64,000 nucleotides of DNA from Stereocaulon alpinum (GCA_018257865.1 JAEUBA010000080.1:89334-153333), one strand, 5' to 3'. Counted from the first letter of the stretch, positions 12,128-25,247 are shown. The notes: generated from the letters alone by a model not told the origin. Made by a program: numbers and translations.

Positions 12128-15100
12128 GGTTGCGGTATTGTTGTTGCTATGGCTCTATTGAATCTGTTGGATTCAGGCCGAGTCAATGAAGCTGGCAGTC
12201 GAAGTAGCTGATTCAGAGGGGAGATTTGAAGGGTGGGGAAGACTTGAAGTAATTTAAAGAAGTTGAATACGAGCTAGGAGAATAACGCACTTACACGCCT
12301 GACACTGTATCTAACGTTACCTTCATGAATTGCCGACCCCGCAAAATAGTTAGGCTAAAAGAGAATATTCACATCCACTGGTGACGGGAGCGCGTTCACT
12401 GGTAGCATGGATGGCGGAGAGAGTAACCCCGTAAAGAGGCATCTCCGTGCTTACGCGCATAATGTTCACCCTAGTCATCATGTGGTGCAACGACCTGGGG
12501 GAACTGGCTATCTGGTGACCCCCCATGTGTACTGCGTGTATATTTGCCAGGTACGTATTGATCAGGAGACACGGCGTGGTGTAGCTACCCTGAGCCAAGC
12601 GTATGCGAGATCTGGCGATAAGATTGGTACTTATCTTAGACTTCGCGCCCGTTAATAGGTCCGCTTTTCTAATACAGTACTGGTCGGGAACGTAACGTTA
12701 TTAGCATGCAGCTATCCTGATCCGGCATGTGGGCAAAAGTATCCCAGGGGCCCTTCGCCCCACCACAGGGGGACGATGATCCAATTGCAATCGCTTCGCC
12801 ACTGTTGGGTTCATTAGCGGCAGAGGCAAGAGAGCTTTGTCACGCCGTGACTGGTAATATTGGGAGACTTTAACCGAGCCGCCGCCGCAGAGTGCCAGTG
12901 AATGATTGAGCTTGTGATGTGTTGTTGCTGCATTTGCTGCATCGCGCCCGCTCACGATTCGAAGCACTTATCGTGTCATATTAGCATTGACAGATAAGAA
13001 GAATGTATTGGAGCTGCTTGCACCGTAAGAGCAACAGGTGGCAGGACCTGAGTGCAGGTGTGAAGCGAAGTGCGGAGCAAGAATTGAAAGAGCTCAGAGC
13101 TCCAAATAATAATAAACCCCTTAGAATTGGCTTCGAATTTGGCTCTCGGATCCTTAGATTAGGCCCGTTTCGCTCATCTCCGCCTCAAAGCTTCTGCTGA
13201 TCTTCAGGGTACTTGTGGGGACTGATGACCGCTACTAAGCCCGTATCGAGCTTAGAATGCCCCCAAATTGCCCCCAAGGGGCCAAGGGGTCTCATGGGCT
13301 AGGCTCGGCACCTTCTCGGACGCGGGGTCTAGGCTGGCCCTAGAGGTTTCTTCGCAAATCATGCACGTGCTTAAAGACGTCTAGGTACCTTTATGGCGTT
13401 GTCGAGGAACCATCGGGTCCAGGCTAGCGGTGCTCACTCCGTGACTTTGGCGCTGACTGTAGGGAGTAGGTTCCCTAGGTAGCTAGTGAATGGCCTAACA
13501 CTCATAATACCACTCTTCGATGGAACCTAGATGGTACCTGCACTATGAAACCTCATCATTCTGGGTCTAGGTCGTTGTTCGGTAAATAAGTGGCCACGCA
13601 GCAGACAGGCTTTCGGCCAATTACGTTGCAAGAGGCCGATTCTCGATCTCTTCAGACCACGAGATTACGCCGCAGAGGTGAGCATTTGAATTATCATATC
13701 ATCCCTCGGCTTGTTAATGCTCGTGTTCGCTAATTGAGTGGGAGGCCTGAGTGTGGGTCAGGCCATCATTATTGGAGCCCGTAATCATCGCGTTCGCCCC
13801 AAAAGCCTTACGCAGAGGACTCGTCTGTGCTAAGCTGTGGCGTATCTACTGAGTACAAATCGTCGCTGATCACTGCAAGCCGACCCAGCCTATAAATGCT
13901 TCAAGATATCACGCACTTGAGGTCTACGTTACGAGAGTGCCGGACCACGTGTCGCTGTTAAAGACATAGGTCATCAACTCTTACAGAGAGAATGCATCGT
14001 ACTATTAGACGCTCACATGTGAGACGCCTTGCGAACTAGCGTGTCAAGCCGCAACATATGTACTATAGACAGGATGGCGAGATCCTGTTGCATGCAGGGC
14101 TTCAACTCTGCAGAAGAGAAAAAAAAAGGAAAACCAAGACGCAGAATGAGCAAATACTCAGTAGCTTGAGAGTGAATCGATCACTCGTTCCTCGAACCTT
14201 TAGTCCCATGCTCTACCATCACAAAGCTTGGGAGTGCTGTCATGGAGAATCGAACTGACATCCCTGCTATGGCAAGGCAATGTCCGACTAACCCGACACG
14301 GTTACTTGCTGTTGCAATGTGACTTTATCTCACGTAAGACAGTGGTCGACCCTTACGCCTACCGAGTGATTGGAAATGGCATGAAGATGTGGGTGCTGGG
14401 TCGTAAGTCACTTACGGCATTGAATACTTTTTAGGCCCATCCTACTGATTTGGGCACGCTAGTTCGTATCAAGAGGTGAAATGTTTGAAGTAGGCCACAC
14501 AGAGGCATGATAAGGCAGATTGAGAGACTAGAGGATGCTTAAGGTAGGCTTCAGCAGAACTGAAGGTCTGCCACAAAGGACTCAAGTCGAAGCAGGTGGC
14601 CGCTGTATAGCTCTCAGCATTTCTTGCAGTGTTGCGAACACCATATCAGTCTAAGCACCTTCAACCTTCAAGCTGAGCCAGGCAATGTCACTAAGTCTGA
14701 GTCCTAGTTTTGATAGGCACATGCTCACCCAAGTCGAGTTTCGAAGCTCTGAGGTCAATCCATCTTCGACTTGCGTCTGCTCAACACTTTTTTCGAAGTA
14801 GATTTTCAACAATGTCAATTACTAGGCTGTTTATGTCGATACTGAAGGTCGGCGTCTGTATTGTATCATGACAGCGTAATGTGCATGGTGTAAAACCGTC
14901 GGTCAGTTGGCGACTTTACTCAACGGCCCCTCGTAGGGCTGAAGCACCGCAGCCCCTAGATAAGGTTCTTGACCTCGCGCTTCAAGCGGAAGGGCCCCAA
15001 TTCCTGGGGAGGGATGCCAGTGCCTAGGAGACCAGCTAGGGCACTCTCTATGGGCTCACTGGGGTCCGCCCTACGAATTGCCAGTGAATCCTTGTCGATC

Positions 15101-16735
15101 CGAACGCCAAGGAAAATCAGTGCGGCTTAAGAAAGATCTTAAGAGGTGACAGGCACATCCGCAGCTGCCATTCAGTCGCCGATAACATCCACATGACATG
15201 ATAGACTGTTTTCAGTTCTGCTCCACTCATAAGATGATGTTGACACAACCCGAAAAGCCTGCTTTGTTCTGCGAGAAGCAACGCGATGAATGGGGACCCA
15301 GATCACTGGACTGAAACTACCACCCTTCTCAGAGAACGACTGACCGCATGTACCACTACCAGCCTTCCAAGCTTGATCAACTGTCAATGACGAGCCTCGA
15401 GGTCCTCCTTCATGGTATTGGTTGTAAGCAAGGACGCTGAAGCTGCAGCACTCACGAGACACCCAGAACTGGAACAGACTCTACGACGAAAGTCGAAGAC
15501 AACAATAACCACTTCCCCATTGATTCGCAGTAACGGGAGATAAACTAAGGGCTGTTCGGACCGCCAGAAGAGCTGCGGGGCAAGCGACATCCAGTTTGCC
15601 TCGTCTTACGTATGGACACGATGAGAAGAAGCGAGGCTAGGTTTAGGCACGCGGAAGAGAAGGGCAAAAGAGGCATGGCTCCATGGGCTTGACGATAGCT
15701 CCGATTACATTGAGATAATATGCTGGATTCCGCAGAAGAAACGTCGTCGGAATAGAGGCCACGTGGAAGGATCAATGCCCACGCCCACCCCCCTCCCCAG
15801 CGGCATCACTACCGACGATACGATCGGGACCGAAAGTGGCTACGAAGAGGACACCTCTGCATGGATTTGCGAATTTGGGAAGTCACATTCAGAATGAGAG
15901 CGAGAGCAAAACGAAGGAGGATGCTGAGATCAGCGAAAGCGCCACAAACTCATCAACCAGTGCGACGAAGATACCATGAACAAAGGTATTGATGCTGGTC
16001 AAGAGCTATCAGCATTCTACCCCTGAATAAACTGGTCGTTGCCAACTTGCCAGAAGATCTTTGAGATCACCTTTCAGAGTCAACAAATATTAGGAGATGG
16101 TGATGCGGAGTACCAGCCAAGTGATCATCGCTATATGTGAAAGTAAGGATGAAATGATAGGGGTGCGCAACAGGCGGTCATCTACAAAGGGGCATCTCAT
16201 CAGTCTCCACCAGCTGGCAGATGGATATGGCAGGTGGTCAGCTCAGGCCACGGCTTGTGGTACCACGAACAGCGCAAGATTCTGCGCGATGTATTGGTAT
16301 CCGTAAGATCCCTGCTGCTCGTCCAGCACGGACTGCATAGCCCTCCGACAGATCAATTCCTCTTTCTCGATTGGCGCGGTGAGTTCGCCTCCAACCACCA
16401 ACCGCCATCTTTGCGGCTCTCAACATCGCATTCGGAACACGCTACCAATGACTAAGGCATCCCTACCTCACTCAGCCTCAACATGGGATTCTTTGGGAAA
16501 TATCTCACATGCCAATGCTGTCATATGCCTTGCACGAATTCCGTGCTCACAATGTTGCCGCCCGAATGAAGTTCTTGCGCATTCTGCGAATTAAATAGGA
16601 CATATCCGAAACGTTGGTGGCGATTGCGCATATCTCGCATATAGAAGCATGAACTTCCCCAGACTACCCTAGAGTAGATCGTTGTCTCTAGTAACATTGC
16701 TACGCTCTCGATTCCGAGTCTTATCAATTGCAACC
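12128..16735. other. 4.6-kb gene-poor gap
   Basis: No coding region with family resemblance or a consistent splice pattern was found on either strand. The stretch has several CTAG-containing clusters (13.3-13.6 kb) but no clear tandem or inverted repeat, and CpA/TpG are present at normal levels, so it is not RIP-affected. A weak tRNA-like fold near 14.23-14.31 kb (minus) is discussed under rejected items. Open frames at 15.17-15.78 kb (minus) and 16.1-16.5 kb (plus) are short and overlap on opposite strands. Confidence 0.5.
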
Positions 16736-17568
16736 ATGATTTTTGCCTCAGTATCCATCATTCTAGTTCTTCTGCACGTGACCTCTGGCGCAAGCACAAG
16801 ACTTCCAAGGGCCTTGTCGGGATCAACAGCACCACAACCTGAGTTTGCGTGTACTAATGATTACGACTGGATCGGCGATGAATACAATCACGAGCATTGC
16901 CAGGCTGCACTGCAGCGGCTTTATAACGTAGACGTCGCCCGGTATGGTGGCCTAGAATACGAATTCCTTCCACCAGGGGCTGAGAATCAAACTGCTAAAC
17001 CCCCAATGCAGACTCCACGAAGGTACACTGTTGGTAAGGGAAGTCTTGAGTCCTCAACGGGCTCAGTCACTGATAATAAGACATCAAGGTCAATGTACTC
17101 TCGCAATCGTGATGATGACCTTCTTTCCAGAGGGTGCATTGCCTGGCGAAGATCCTTCGGGCCAATACTCCTACAGGGATACAGAAGTGACCTCCTTCGA
17201 AGACCTGTGGCTCGCTGCTGGTCGCGTTGAAGTGAACTGTATCGGTCAGAGAGCATCGAGCCGTATGCTAGGATGGGCCCCGGCAGGTGAATATAATCCT
17301 GCAGAAGCGACTTCGCATGATCCAGTTTCTTGGAACCTCACATCCTACTCCTCAGCAATATCGGCTGATAACAGCTCGAACAGGACCCAGCTACTCTATC
17401 GGTGTTTTTGTATGGAGCACCAATTCATACCAGAATCGCAGAGTCGGTCCAAGCACCCCACCAGGACACCTGGCTATACCAGAGCCGTCGAACACCACGA
17501 GCTCGCTGCACGCCCAAACTCAGCCTGATACCCAGTTGACAAAAGCACATTTGACAGCAACTTCATAA
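16736..17568 (+). CDS. Secreted four-cysteine protein of unknown function
   Basis: Three exons (16736-17033, 17089-17286, 17384-17568) with introns of 55 and 97 nt give 226 aa. The first 20 residues (MIFASVSIILVLLHVTSGAS) form a signal peptide. The mature part has only four cysteines, in contexts FAC, EHC, GQC and VNC, which suits two disulfides. It has ordered blocks such as CTLAIVMMTFFPEGALPG and GVFVWSTNSYQNRR, then a Pro/Thr/Ser-rich disordered C terminus. Splicing restores one frame across both introns without stops (PRRYTVG/QCTLAIV and WAPAG/PSYSIGVF). The start is the first in-frame ATG, directly at the signal peptide; upstream frames begin only with TTG. I do not recognise the family. 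Secretion, small size and paired cysteines make it an effector or apoplastic protein candidate, which is inference. Confidence 0.75.
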
Positions 17569-19369
17569 GATGAGCCACCCTCGACTAGGGTCTCAGAGGT
17601 GGCCAAATAGAGGTCCAAGGTATATATTGAATAGTATATGAGCCCGACTGATCCTGAGCTAAACTCATTGTGGCTCCAGTGCTAAAAGGTACGTGCCCGG
17701 CTTATCTCAAGAGGTGGGATATTGTCTGTTCGAATTGCAGATCATGTAAGGGGTTTGAGACTTCCAGAGTGGGTGTAAGGAAGCCTTTGTCTATCTTTCG
17801 CAGTCGATCTAGCTCTTCAAAGATCGAATAGCTAGCCTGCAGATTTTTATTGCTGTTGTGCTTGCCGGACAAGAAGTGCATGATCAGAGCCGACAGTAGA
17901 AACGTGACGAATGGTGCAAGATACAGGTGGCGAGCCTAGTGTGTCTACAAGTCAGTAGGAGAAAAGCATTGATTGATAGGTCACTGCTTGGACAATGTCT
18001 TGGGGGCTAGGCGAACAACATAGCGCTAGGTCGACAGCTGCTGAAGAACCCTAGACGATCTCTTGTATACGGTAGCTGCTTCTTGCATTCAGCAATTGAA
18101 GTCCTACATTGGAATCGTTACATCACCAAGCTTCGACTACTCAAATTCATTAACAATGACGGCGCTGCTGAATTGCCCGGCAGGCCGACCTGCTGAGCTC
18201 ATGGCTAATTTGAAGCGCTCACTCGACTCTGGCTTACTCTCAAAATAGGTCGAAGTGTGTCTGGTCTTTCCCAAGGGCTGGTTCAACGCCTGTCGTAGTA
18301 GGCTCTTGTCTCTGGCTTTGATGAGCTTCAAGCCCCTTGGTGTATATGACAGCCTGAGCGCTTGTTGGCAACACCCCCTGTTTGGTGTAGAGCGAGAGAG
18401 ACGTCTCACACAGCAGGACCACATTCTCACAATCTTATTAGATCGATGCGCTGAGTGTGCCGCTTCTATGGCTACGAAGGCCGGAATGTCAAAATGCCCA
18501 AATGTCCTGAATATGTCTTCTTCATGACGCTATCCGTCATCGAATATTGCGTGGTAGGTCTTGAGCGAGCTCCATATTGCTAACGTGTCTCCAGGCGCTG
18601 TCAACGTGAAAACGCCTCAGTCAGAAAACCTACGTATAGGAAAGGGTTTCTCTGTATGAATACTTGTGCAGTTGCACACTTGTTTACGAAGACGAATTTC
18701 ATCAAAATCATCGTGCCAAGCACTCTGATGCGCCGTGGATGTGCCACGATCAAACAGTGGCTAAGATGCAGTCGGCACAGTGGCTTCGTGTACTACCTCG
18801 TGACTGGAGACAAGGTTCTAAATGGGGACGGAAGAAAACAGAGCGTTAGCCTCTGTGTTTTGAGCGCAGGCTTTAAGCGCGTGGTATTCATGGATTCCTA
18901 ACTCCGCTACGTGCGTTCTGATGCATTGTGGAATTACAGAGTTTTCCCTGATGGTGTCCATAACCGAGTAACACTGGTAGAAGAGTGGTTTGTAAGGGTA
19001 ATACTGACGTGTTCTTGCCACTTTGCTCTAGGATCATGATCGCCACGATCGTTGTGAAAAACCATGCTCTAGGGAGGGATATTCGCTGCAAGGTGCAATC
19101 AATAATTTGTGTTACGCCCGCCTCTATTATTGTTAATGAAGCTTTTTAGCCACACAGAGAGGTGAATCTCTTCAAGGGTACCCCATGGCACAGAGTAATA
19201 TGGTTTCAGAGTGCTATCTTGTACCCCTTGAACAGCCACGAGTATGGGCTCGTGACATTTTATCTCTCCTTTATCAGTGTTGATAGAACTCGCTTGGAAA
19301 ACCTAGCTACATCACATCTCCTTCTATATCATTACTCCTTGGACTTCGTCACAATCCACACTCGAAGAG
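17569..19369. other. Intergenic, 1.8 kb
   Basis: No supported gene. Short frames at 18.06-18.53 kb and 18.66-19.09 kb overlap on opposite strands and show no domain or splice logic. Composition is normal. The last few hundred bases should include the promoter of the NmrA-like gene. Confidence 0.45.
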
Positions 19370-20456
19370 ATGGACCAAACAATAGCTGTACTAGGAGCAA
19401 CTGGTACACAGGGCGGCTCAGTCGTAAGGGCAATGTTAGAAGATGAGTCCTGGCAAGTTCGTGGGATAACACGAGATCTTTCGAAAGATTCTGCGAAAGC
19501 CTTGACGTCTCAAGGGGTAGAAATGGTGGCTGCTGACATCAACGACGAGGAATCACTGATGAAGGCGTTTAAGGTAAGATAACCTTGAATTTAGTACAGT
19601 ACATATTGAGGATATCTCTGAGGACGATTGATTAGGGAGTCCAAGCCATTTTCGCAGTCACGAACTTCTGGGAGCATCTTGCGATGGGTCAAGGAATCCT
19701 TCAAGCACAACAGACGGAAATTGAGCAAGGCATTAAGATAGCGAATGCGGCCTCCAGGACGACCAGTCTCGAACACTTTATCTGGAGCTCCTTGCCCAGT
19801 GCAGACGAGACTTCCAGCGGGAAGTTCAAGGTGCCTCACTGCGACTCGAAAGCAGTTGTCGACGAATATATTCATTCGAAGTTGCCGGAGTTGGCGCAGA
19901 AGACGACATTTCTCTGGGTCGGCTACTACGCATCGAATATTGCGTTTGGCCCCTTCACTAAGCTCACTTTGCATGTCAGTCTAGAAGTTCCCGACAAGCG
20001 TATGAATGTACGTCGCTGATAGCAGGCCAGGCCCCCTCAGCAAAGTACATCTGGATCCAACCCTCGACCGCTGAGGCACTTATCCCAATGGCAGGCGATG
20101 TAAGCGTCAACATCGGGGTCTATGCTTGTGCGATCCTCGCCAACCCAGAAATCACGCTGCCCGCTAAGTATACGCTGATTCAGACGGAGACAGTGAGCCA
20201 TGAAGGCGTCGTGAAGGCATGGAGCCAAGTCACTGGCAAGAAAGCCGAGTATGTTCAGGCGTCGATGTCTCTGTTTGCGAAGCTATTCGGCAATATGGGA
20301 AGGGAGTTGGCCCATCAATGCATGTGGTTTGAGGACGTGCAAGGTTGGGGAGCTTTGCGCAAGGGACTGTTGACTGCGAAGGATCTGGGCATTGATGAGG
20401 ACAAGCTCGTGGGGCTGAAAGGGTGTTTAGAGAGGTTGAAAGCACATCTTTCGTAA
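19370..20456 (+). CDS. NmrA-like NAD(P)-binding family protein
   Basis: Three exons (19370-19573, 19636-19974, 20031-20456) give 322 aa, a normal length for NmrA-like proteins. The N terminus reads IAVLGATGTQGGSVVRAML, the glycine-rich Rossmann NAD(P) site (GATGxQG variant), followed by GITRDLSK and an acidic AADINDEE strand end as in the atypical SDR/NmrA fold. HFIWSSLPSA and FLWVGYYASN match the core. Members act as redox-sensing regulators or isoflavone-reductase-like enzymes; the active-site Tyr/Lys of classical SDRs is not evident. The second intron needs donor GTCAGT and acceptor GCCAG to keep frame, a weaker donor than the rest, so that border could be off by a few codons. Confidence 0.85.
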
Positions 20457-22556
20457 AGTATGAAGAGTCGAGACTTTAGTGATTAGTTGTACAAGGGACA
20501 AATGTCAATAGAAAATGTATGCCTGGCTCGATCATGGGGCGGTGCTGTAGACTCAGACTCCTACAATAGCTTATCAAGGTTGTACAGGACTCTGATCACC
20601 TCATCGGCTGTTGGATCATGTGGTATCTTCGTCCATGCTCGACAGCTTCTGTGTCTGCTGTCCGAACGTGGTACTCAGCTCCTAACGGAGTCTTGGCGCT
20701 TAATACCAAGCCGCTAGTTCGGCTCTCTTGCAGCTCCAAGCCCGCCGTAGTTGTGACCATCTTCTACATTCTGACCTGTTGGGAATTGCAAAGCTGGAGC
20801 TGTATTCGGCTTCAACGTCGTTGCAGTCTTTGCGATGGTAAGTAACCTGTGCGATTAGCTCACTCATACACCCACAAGCCTTGATGACTTCGATGGGAGG
20901 GAAGTTAAAGGCGGACTTACAGACCTGCCTTGGAAGATTACCTCCTAACACCACCTGATCCAGAGCTCGAAGCATTCCTCCCTACCGTGACTACGTCGAG
21001 TGACTACTTTCGCAGCCCTCCCACACCCACGGCCCGATCGTTTCCATCCTCAGCCATTGGTCACGTCCTGCGAGCCCGCCTGCAATGGATGCACCTATAA
21101 GCCCGGAATACTACACATTGGTCAATAGATTGGGCTAATGACTTCCCGAATCTGAAAACACTACATCACGGGGGTCCGATCAATCGGTTCGCATCCTTAC
21201 TGCCTTGCTCCGCACGTCCACGGTCCGGTGTGTTATCCGAATCACCGTGCGGATCGAATTGGCTCAGAATAAATCCTCAGACTACCGGCTAACGAGCTTA
21301 CCTGTAAACTATATGATTAGCTGTGGTTGAAAGTCGGAGAGTGCTGCCTGTTTCGAACTTCCACTGAGTCATCGTTCACTGCTATACCTCTACATTGCTT
21401 TTGCTTGATGACTTCAGGGCCTGCCCTCAGATTCTACTGGGACAAGCTGAGAACCAAAGAAATCCTGCCTTGGCTTCTTATTCTTCGTCGGCTCAATTCT
21501 TGCGGCGGTTCCGCTATACGAAATGCGGTCGAGAGACGAGCTGACTCGGGCATCATGCGGGCTTCCCTCAGCACCTACAGTTGGATCACAATTGACATGG
21601 TCGTTTTGATTGATGCATCCCTCCCAAGTCCTCAACGTGGCCGTACCCGAAGGCTGGCGCAAGCCCAGCTTGATCAAACCATGGCGATATATCAATGAGC
21701 TGACAAAGAGCTACCACAGCAGCCATCCAAGAAGTGAGACTCGAGACGAATGAATTGACTTGATAGTTGGCAAGGTATGGGTTGGAGGGAATAAGACGTT
21801 TATGGATCTGGAGAAGAGCTTGGTCTACAAGAAGATGGGCTAAGGGCTGGAACGATCATACGATAAGTGCAGCGTCAGTCAGCCTGGGCTTACGTGGGCT
21901 ATGCGTCGCCCGGCTTTGCTTGAGGAGTAGAAGCATCCGCGATCTAGGGCCATTTGACACAGATGATAACATACATAAGCGGCAGTAGGGAGTTTCGCTC
22001 AGAATTGTTTGCATTGCACAGAGTGTCAAAGCATTGTATGTACTCCATAGTGATCCATCAAATGTGTATACGTTGCAAGAAGGTGGGCGGGCATCTACGG
22101 AGGGCTTTCGTGACGCATGATTACAGACCAAGTTGGTGTCATAGGACATGATAGGGACTACTAATTCTTGATGGAGGCCCGAGGATGTCCGGTGGCTCTC
22201 GGGATTAGCTGACTCTTTAGCGGTAGTGTTCAGCATTGGCGGACCAACTACAATTATACTAATAGATATACTAGCTAGTTTTGGACCATATACACAATGC
22301 GCTAGACGGCGCTATACACTTGGTAGATCCTCTGAACGACCCCTAGGGCCCTTGACCTCGATATGCTCGGCGCCGGTCATGCTGGCGTGCTGAGAAAAGG
22401 ATGTTGTGACTACAATCTCAACTAAAAGAGTGACACGCAATGATAATCAGAATATAATTTCGGGAGTAGCACTGAGACATTCGCGGCATCCACCTCGCAT
22501 CTTCTGCTAGACTTCCATCGAAATTCTCAAGGGTATATTAATCTTTGACTCGCCCA
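20457..22556. other. Intergenic, 2.1 kb, with a possible gene remnant
   Basis: No gene can be built with confidence. Around 21.4-21.85 kb the plus strand has coding-like pieces: a frame from the ATG at 21613 reads into 21733 and, across a GT...AG interval of only 33 nt (21734-21766), continues to a stop at 21841-21843. It would encode 65 aa of no family I recognise. The rest shows nothing beyond short random frames. Confidence 0.35.
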
Positions 22557-23848
22557 ATGACCCCGAAGTCTCTGAGAATTGCGTTCGTGTACGATGATGA
22601 CTCGTCATGGCAGGGAATCGATTTTTCCGAAGCAGACAATGGGGACAAAGGTGATCCTCACAGCATCCTTGGTATAGTCCCTGCCCTCAAGGCGCTAGGG
22701 CACAACGTCTTGCAGATCGACGGTATCAAGAACCTTGTCAAGCACTTGGCGAGCGACGGGTACAATGAGTGGGACCTGGTTTTCAATGTAGCCGGGGGAA
22801 CGCATGGCCTAGGGAGGGAAGCACAAGTTCCGTCGTTACTGGAGGCTTATGATATTCCTTTCACTTTTGCGGCTGCTGCTACGAGTGCTTTGTGCATGGA
22901 TAAAGGCAGGACGAAGGTGAGAGTAGCTTTGTCTCGAGCATCATCTTTACCTTACTGACTCCGCACGTAGATGATCCTCGACCATCTTGGCTTCGACACT
23001 GCGCCGTTTGCAATCGTTCCTGGTGTTCTAAAAATTGACCCTGAGTTGTCGACATTCGACAAGGTACAGATTGCGATAAAATCCTCACGCCATGCTGCCG
23101 CTCTCCAACAATATCCTTTGTTTGCAAAACCCGTCGAAGAACATACGTCTAAGGGTATCTGCTCGATCAGCAAGATCAAGACTCCTGAAGACCTGGCCCC
23201 GACGATTGGTAAGCTAGGAGCCATCTATGGCGGTCAAGATATTCTTCTGGAGAGTTTCTTGTCTGGGCGTGAGATCACTGTCGGCATAGTCGGCACTGCA
23301 GGAAAGTCTCGCGTCATTGGAGCCAATGAATATGTGTACAAGAGATCTGAGCGGTCAAGTGATGGCAAGGTTTCGGAATACATTGACTTTGCAACTGACA
23401 GCGTCAAGAATGCTCCTGTGGATAAGAATCCGCATCTGCAGGTGGTGACTGCCGATCTAGCCGATCCACAAGTTGAACGTGCATGTCAGCTGGCGCTCGC
23501 AGCTTGGAAGGTGTTGGGCTGTCGTGATGCGGGGAGGGTTGATCTAAGATTCGACAGAACGGGAGATACGAGTGTGCCGAACATCCTAGAGGTAGGAAGT
23601 CCTGTCATCAACGGCTGCAATGTTACGCATCTGTATTGAGTATTTGTAATCTTCCGAGTCTTTCATTGACGAATCTTCTGCAACAGGTCAATCCCATCCC
23701 AGGCATCATACCAGGGTGGTCCGATCTTTGGCTCATTGCTGTCAACAACGGTATAACCTACGGCGAGCTACTGCAACAGATCATAGATAGTGCGTTGGAA
23801 AGGACTAAGACGAGTACAAGGCGTTCACCGATACTACCATACTTGTAG
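22557..23848 (+). CDS. D-alanine--D-alanine-ligase-like ATP-grasp protein
   Basis: Three exons (22557-22916, 22971-23591, 23687-23848; introns 54 and 95 nt) give 380 aa. Ddl-type landmarks occur in order: the N-domain end GLGREAQVPSLLEAYDIPFT, a LCMDKGRTK lysine segment, PLFAKPVEEHTSKGIC (ATP-binding lysine strand and Ser loop), ILLESFLSGREITVGIVG, DAGRVDLRFD (metal-binding Asp) and LEVNPIPGIIPG (Glu and Asn metal ligands). Bacterial Ddl joins two D-Ala for peptidoglycan. Fungi lack peptidoglycan, so the substrate is unknown; another amino-acid or peptide ligation is likely. The start is the first ATG after an in-frame TTG and fits the opening beta strand LRIAFVYDDD. All catalytic landmarks are present, so the protein is probably active. 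Confidence 0.87.
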
Positions 23849-24650
23849 ATTATAGAGCGAAGAGTGTGACCGGAAATAGAGTCCTTTGGAGGCAAGGGAT
23901 GCCGGACCGATCAAACCTACATTAAAAGCAATGAACCACAATGTTGATGCGGTGAAGTTCAATGTTAATACGAGGAGCAAAGAAGAGAATCAATGCAAAA
24001 GCTAATGAAGAAATATTACAATGATTGATTGGCCAGTGAAGCTGAGCGCTAGGCAAGTTCTACACAAACCATTGGTGTCCTGAAAATTCCATCACTATGG
24101 AGCTTTGACTTCATAGCTATGTTGGAGGATCTCGTACGAAAGGAAATGGGACGTGGTGGAAACGGAATATATAGGCAGGCAGGCTTGGTGGAACCTTTAC
24201 AGGGTATCCTTGTTCAGAATGCATTGCTCCGATGCGTGCAACAGGTGGCGTAGTGTCACCCTCTCGATGTCAATCTTTCTAGCCGCTGAAGTTTCTCCCA
24301 CCATGGGCTGAGCTCACATTGTGAAGTAAATTTGGACAAAGCTTTGACAACTTCGGGATAAAATGCTGGCTTTCATGTCAACTGGGCGGCTCATTTTGAA
24401 AAGCTGGTCAAACCATCAGAGACCAACTATATCTCTCAATGTTTTGAATTAACCTTCGCAGGTCCGCCTTCCATCTCAGCACGCTTCGCGCGGACACCCA
24501 ATCAAGCAAAGGTATACAAAAGGAGCTAGTGCCCTTTCGGTAAGAAGAATGTCGCTCTAACCACGCGCTTCCAAGCCCTCTTTCCCCGCCTCCGTTCCTG
24601 TACTGACGGCTTAATCTGCGGAGACCACGCACGAATACCTTACTTTGAGC
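23849..24650. other. Intergenic, 0.8 kb
   Basis: 3' flank of the ligase gene and 5' flank of the F-box-like gene. Only a short minus-strand frame (24408-24683), overlapping the next gene antisense, is seen and judged spurious. Confidence 0.45.
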
Positions 24651-25247
24651 ATGGCTACATCCTCTTTGATAAATCTTCAGCATAGCCCAGTTACCTTCTT
24701 GTCACTTCCACGGGAATTACGTGACCTGGTCTATCGAGATCACGTCATCAGCTCTCAGCCTATACACTTCAACCGGCGCTCCGGTCCTATAGTCAACGAC
24801 ATAGATGATTCTTTACTCCGAATGTGGGACTCTTCAGATCAAGTTGCACGTGAAGCTTGTGAAATCTTCTACTCGCACAATACTTTTGTTATCTTCGATG
24901 GAGATCTATCGTCATTCTTTGGCGGCAATATTCGCTCTTGGACCATACATTACCCTTATGATGGCTCGAGGAGGATGCATGCTCCAAAGTGGAACTTGAA
25001 TACCGCCCTTGCCAAGGTCGAAATCTTTCAAGAGCTGACCGCGTTCACGGACTATCAAGAGCTTAGCGACGGACTCTACTTCCTCTTGACGTGCCCACGG
25101 CTACAAAGTGTGGTCATTGATACTCGCCGAGGATTCTGGCGGAAGTTGGACGAGAAATCAAAGATGGTCATTGATGAACTCTCAAGGAGACTTGACGGAG
25201 GTCTGAAAGTGCACATGGAGGGGAGCGGGTATGGAGGCGCATGTTAA
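24651..25247 (+). CDS. F-box-like / 2EXR-type short protein
   Basis: A single exon encodes 198 aa. After a short polar start comes TFLSLPRELRDLVYRDHVI, the F-box-like helix common in large families of fungal proteins of this kind. After it come an acidic segment with the EACEIFYSHNTFVI pattern typical of the same proteins and a C-terminal region with hydrophobic spacing (LTCPRLQSVVID). Such proteins may be substrate adaptors of SCF ubiquitin ligases, but the function of this class is largely untested. The ATG at 24651 was chosen; the frame extends two codons further only to a TTG. No intron is needed. Confidence 0.75.
   Translation: MATSSLINLQHSPVTFLSLPRELRDLVYRDHVISSQPIHFNRRSGPIVNDIDDSLLRMWDSSDQVAREACEIFYSHNTFVIFDGDLSSFFGGNIRSWTIHYPYDGSRRMHAPKWNLNTALAKVEIFQELTAFTDYQELSDGLYFLLTCPRLQSVVIDTRRGFWRKLDEKSKMVIDELSRRLDGGLKVHMEGSGYGGAC

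Noticed and set aside
14233..14310. tRNA-like sequence on the minus strand (GTTCGATTC T-loop and a possible GCC anticodon)
   Set aside because: The T stem has three mismatches, the anticodon stem has a C/A mismatch and the acceptor pairs poorly; at best a decayed tRNA.
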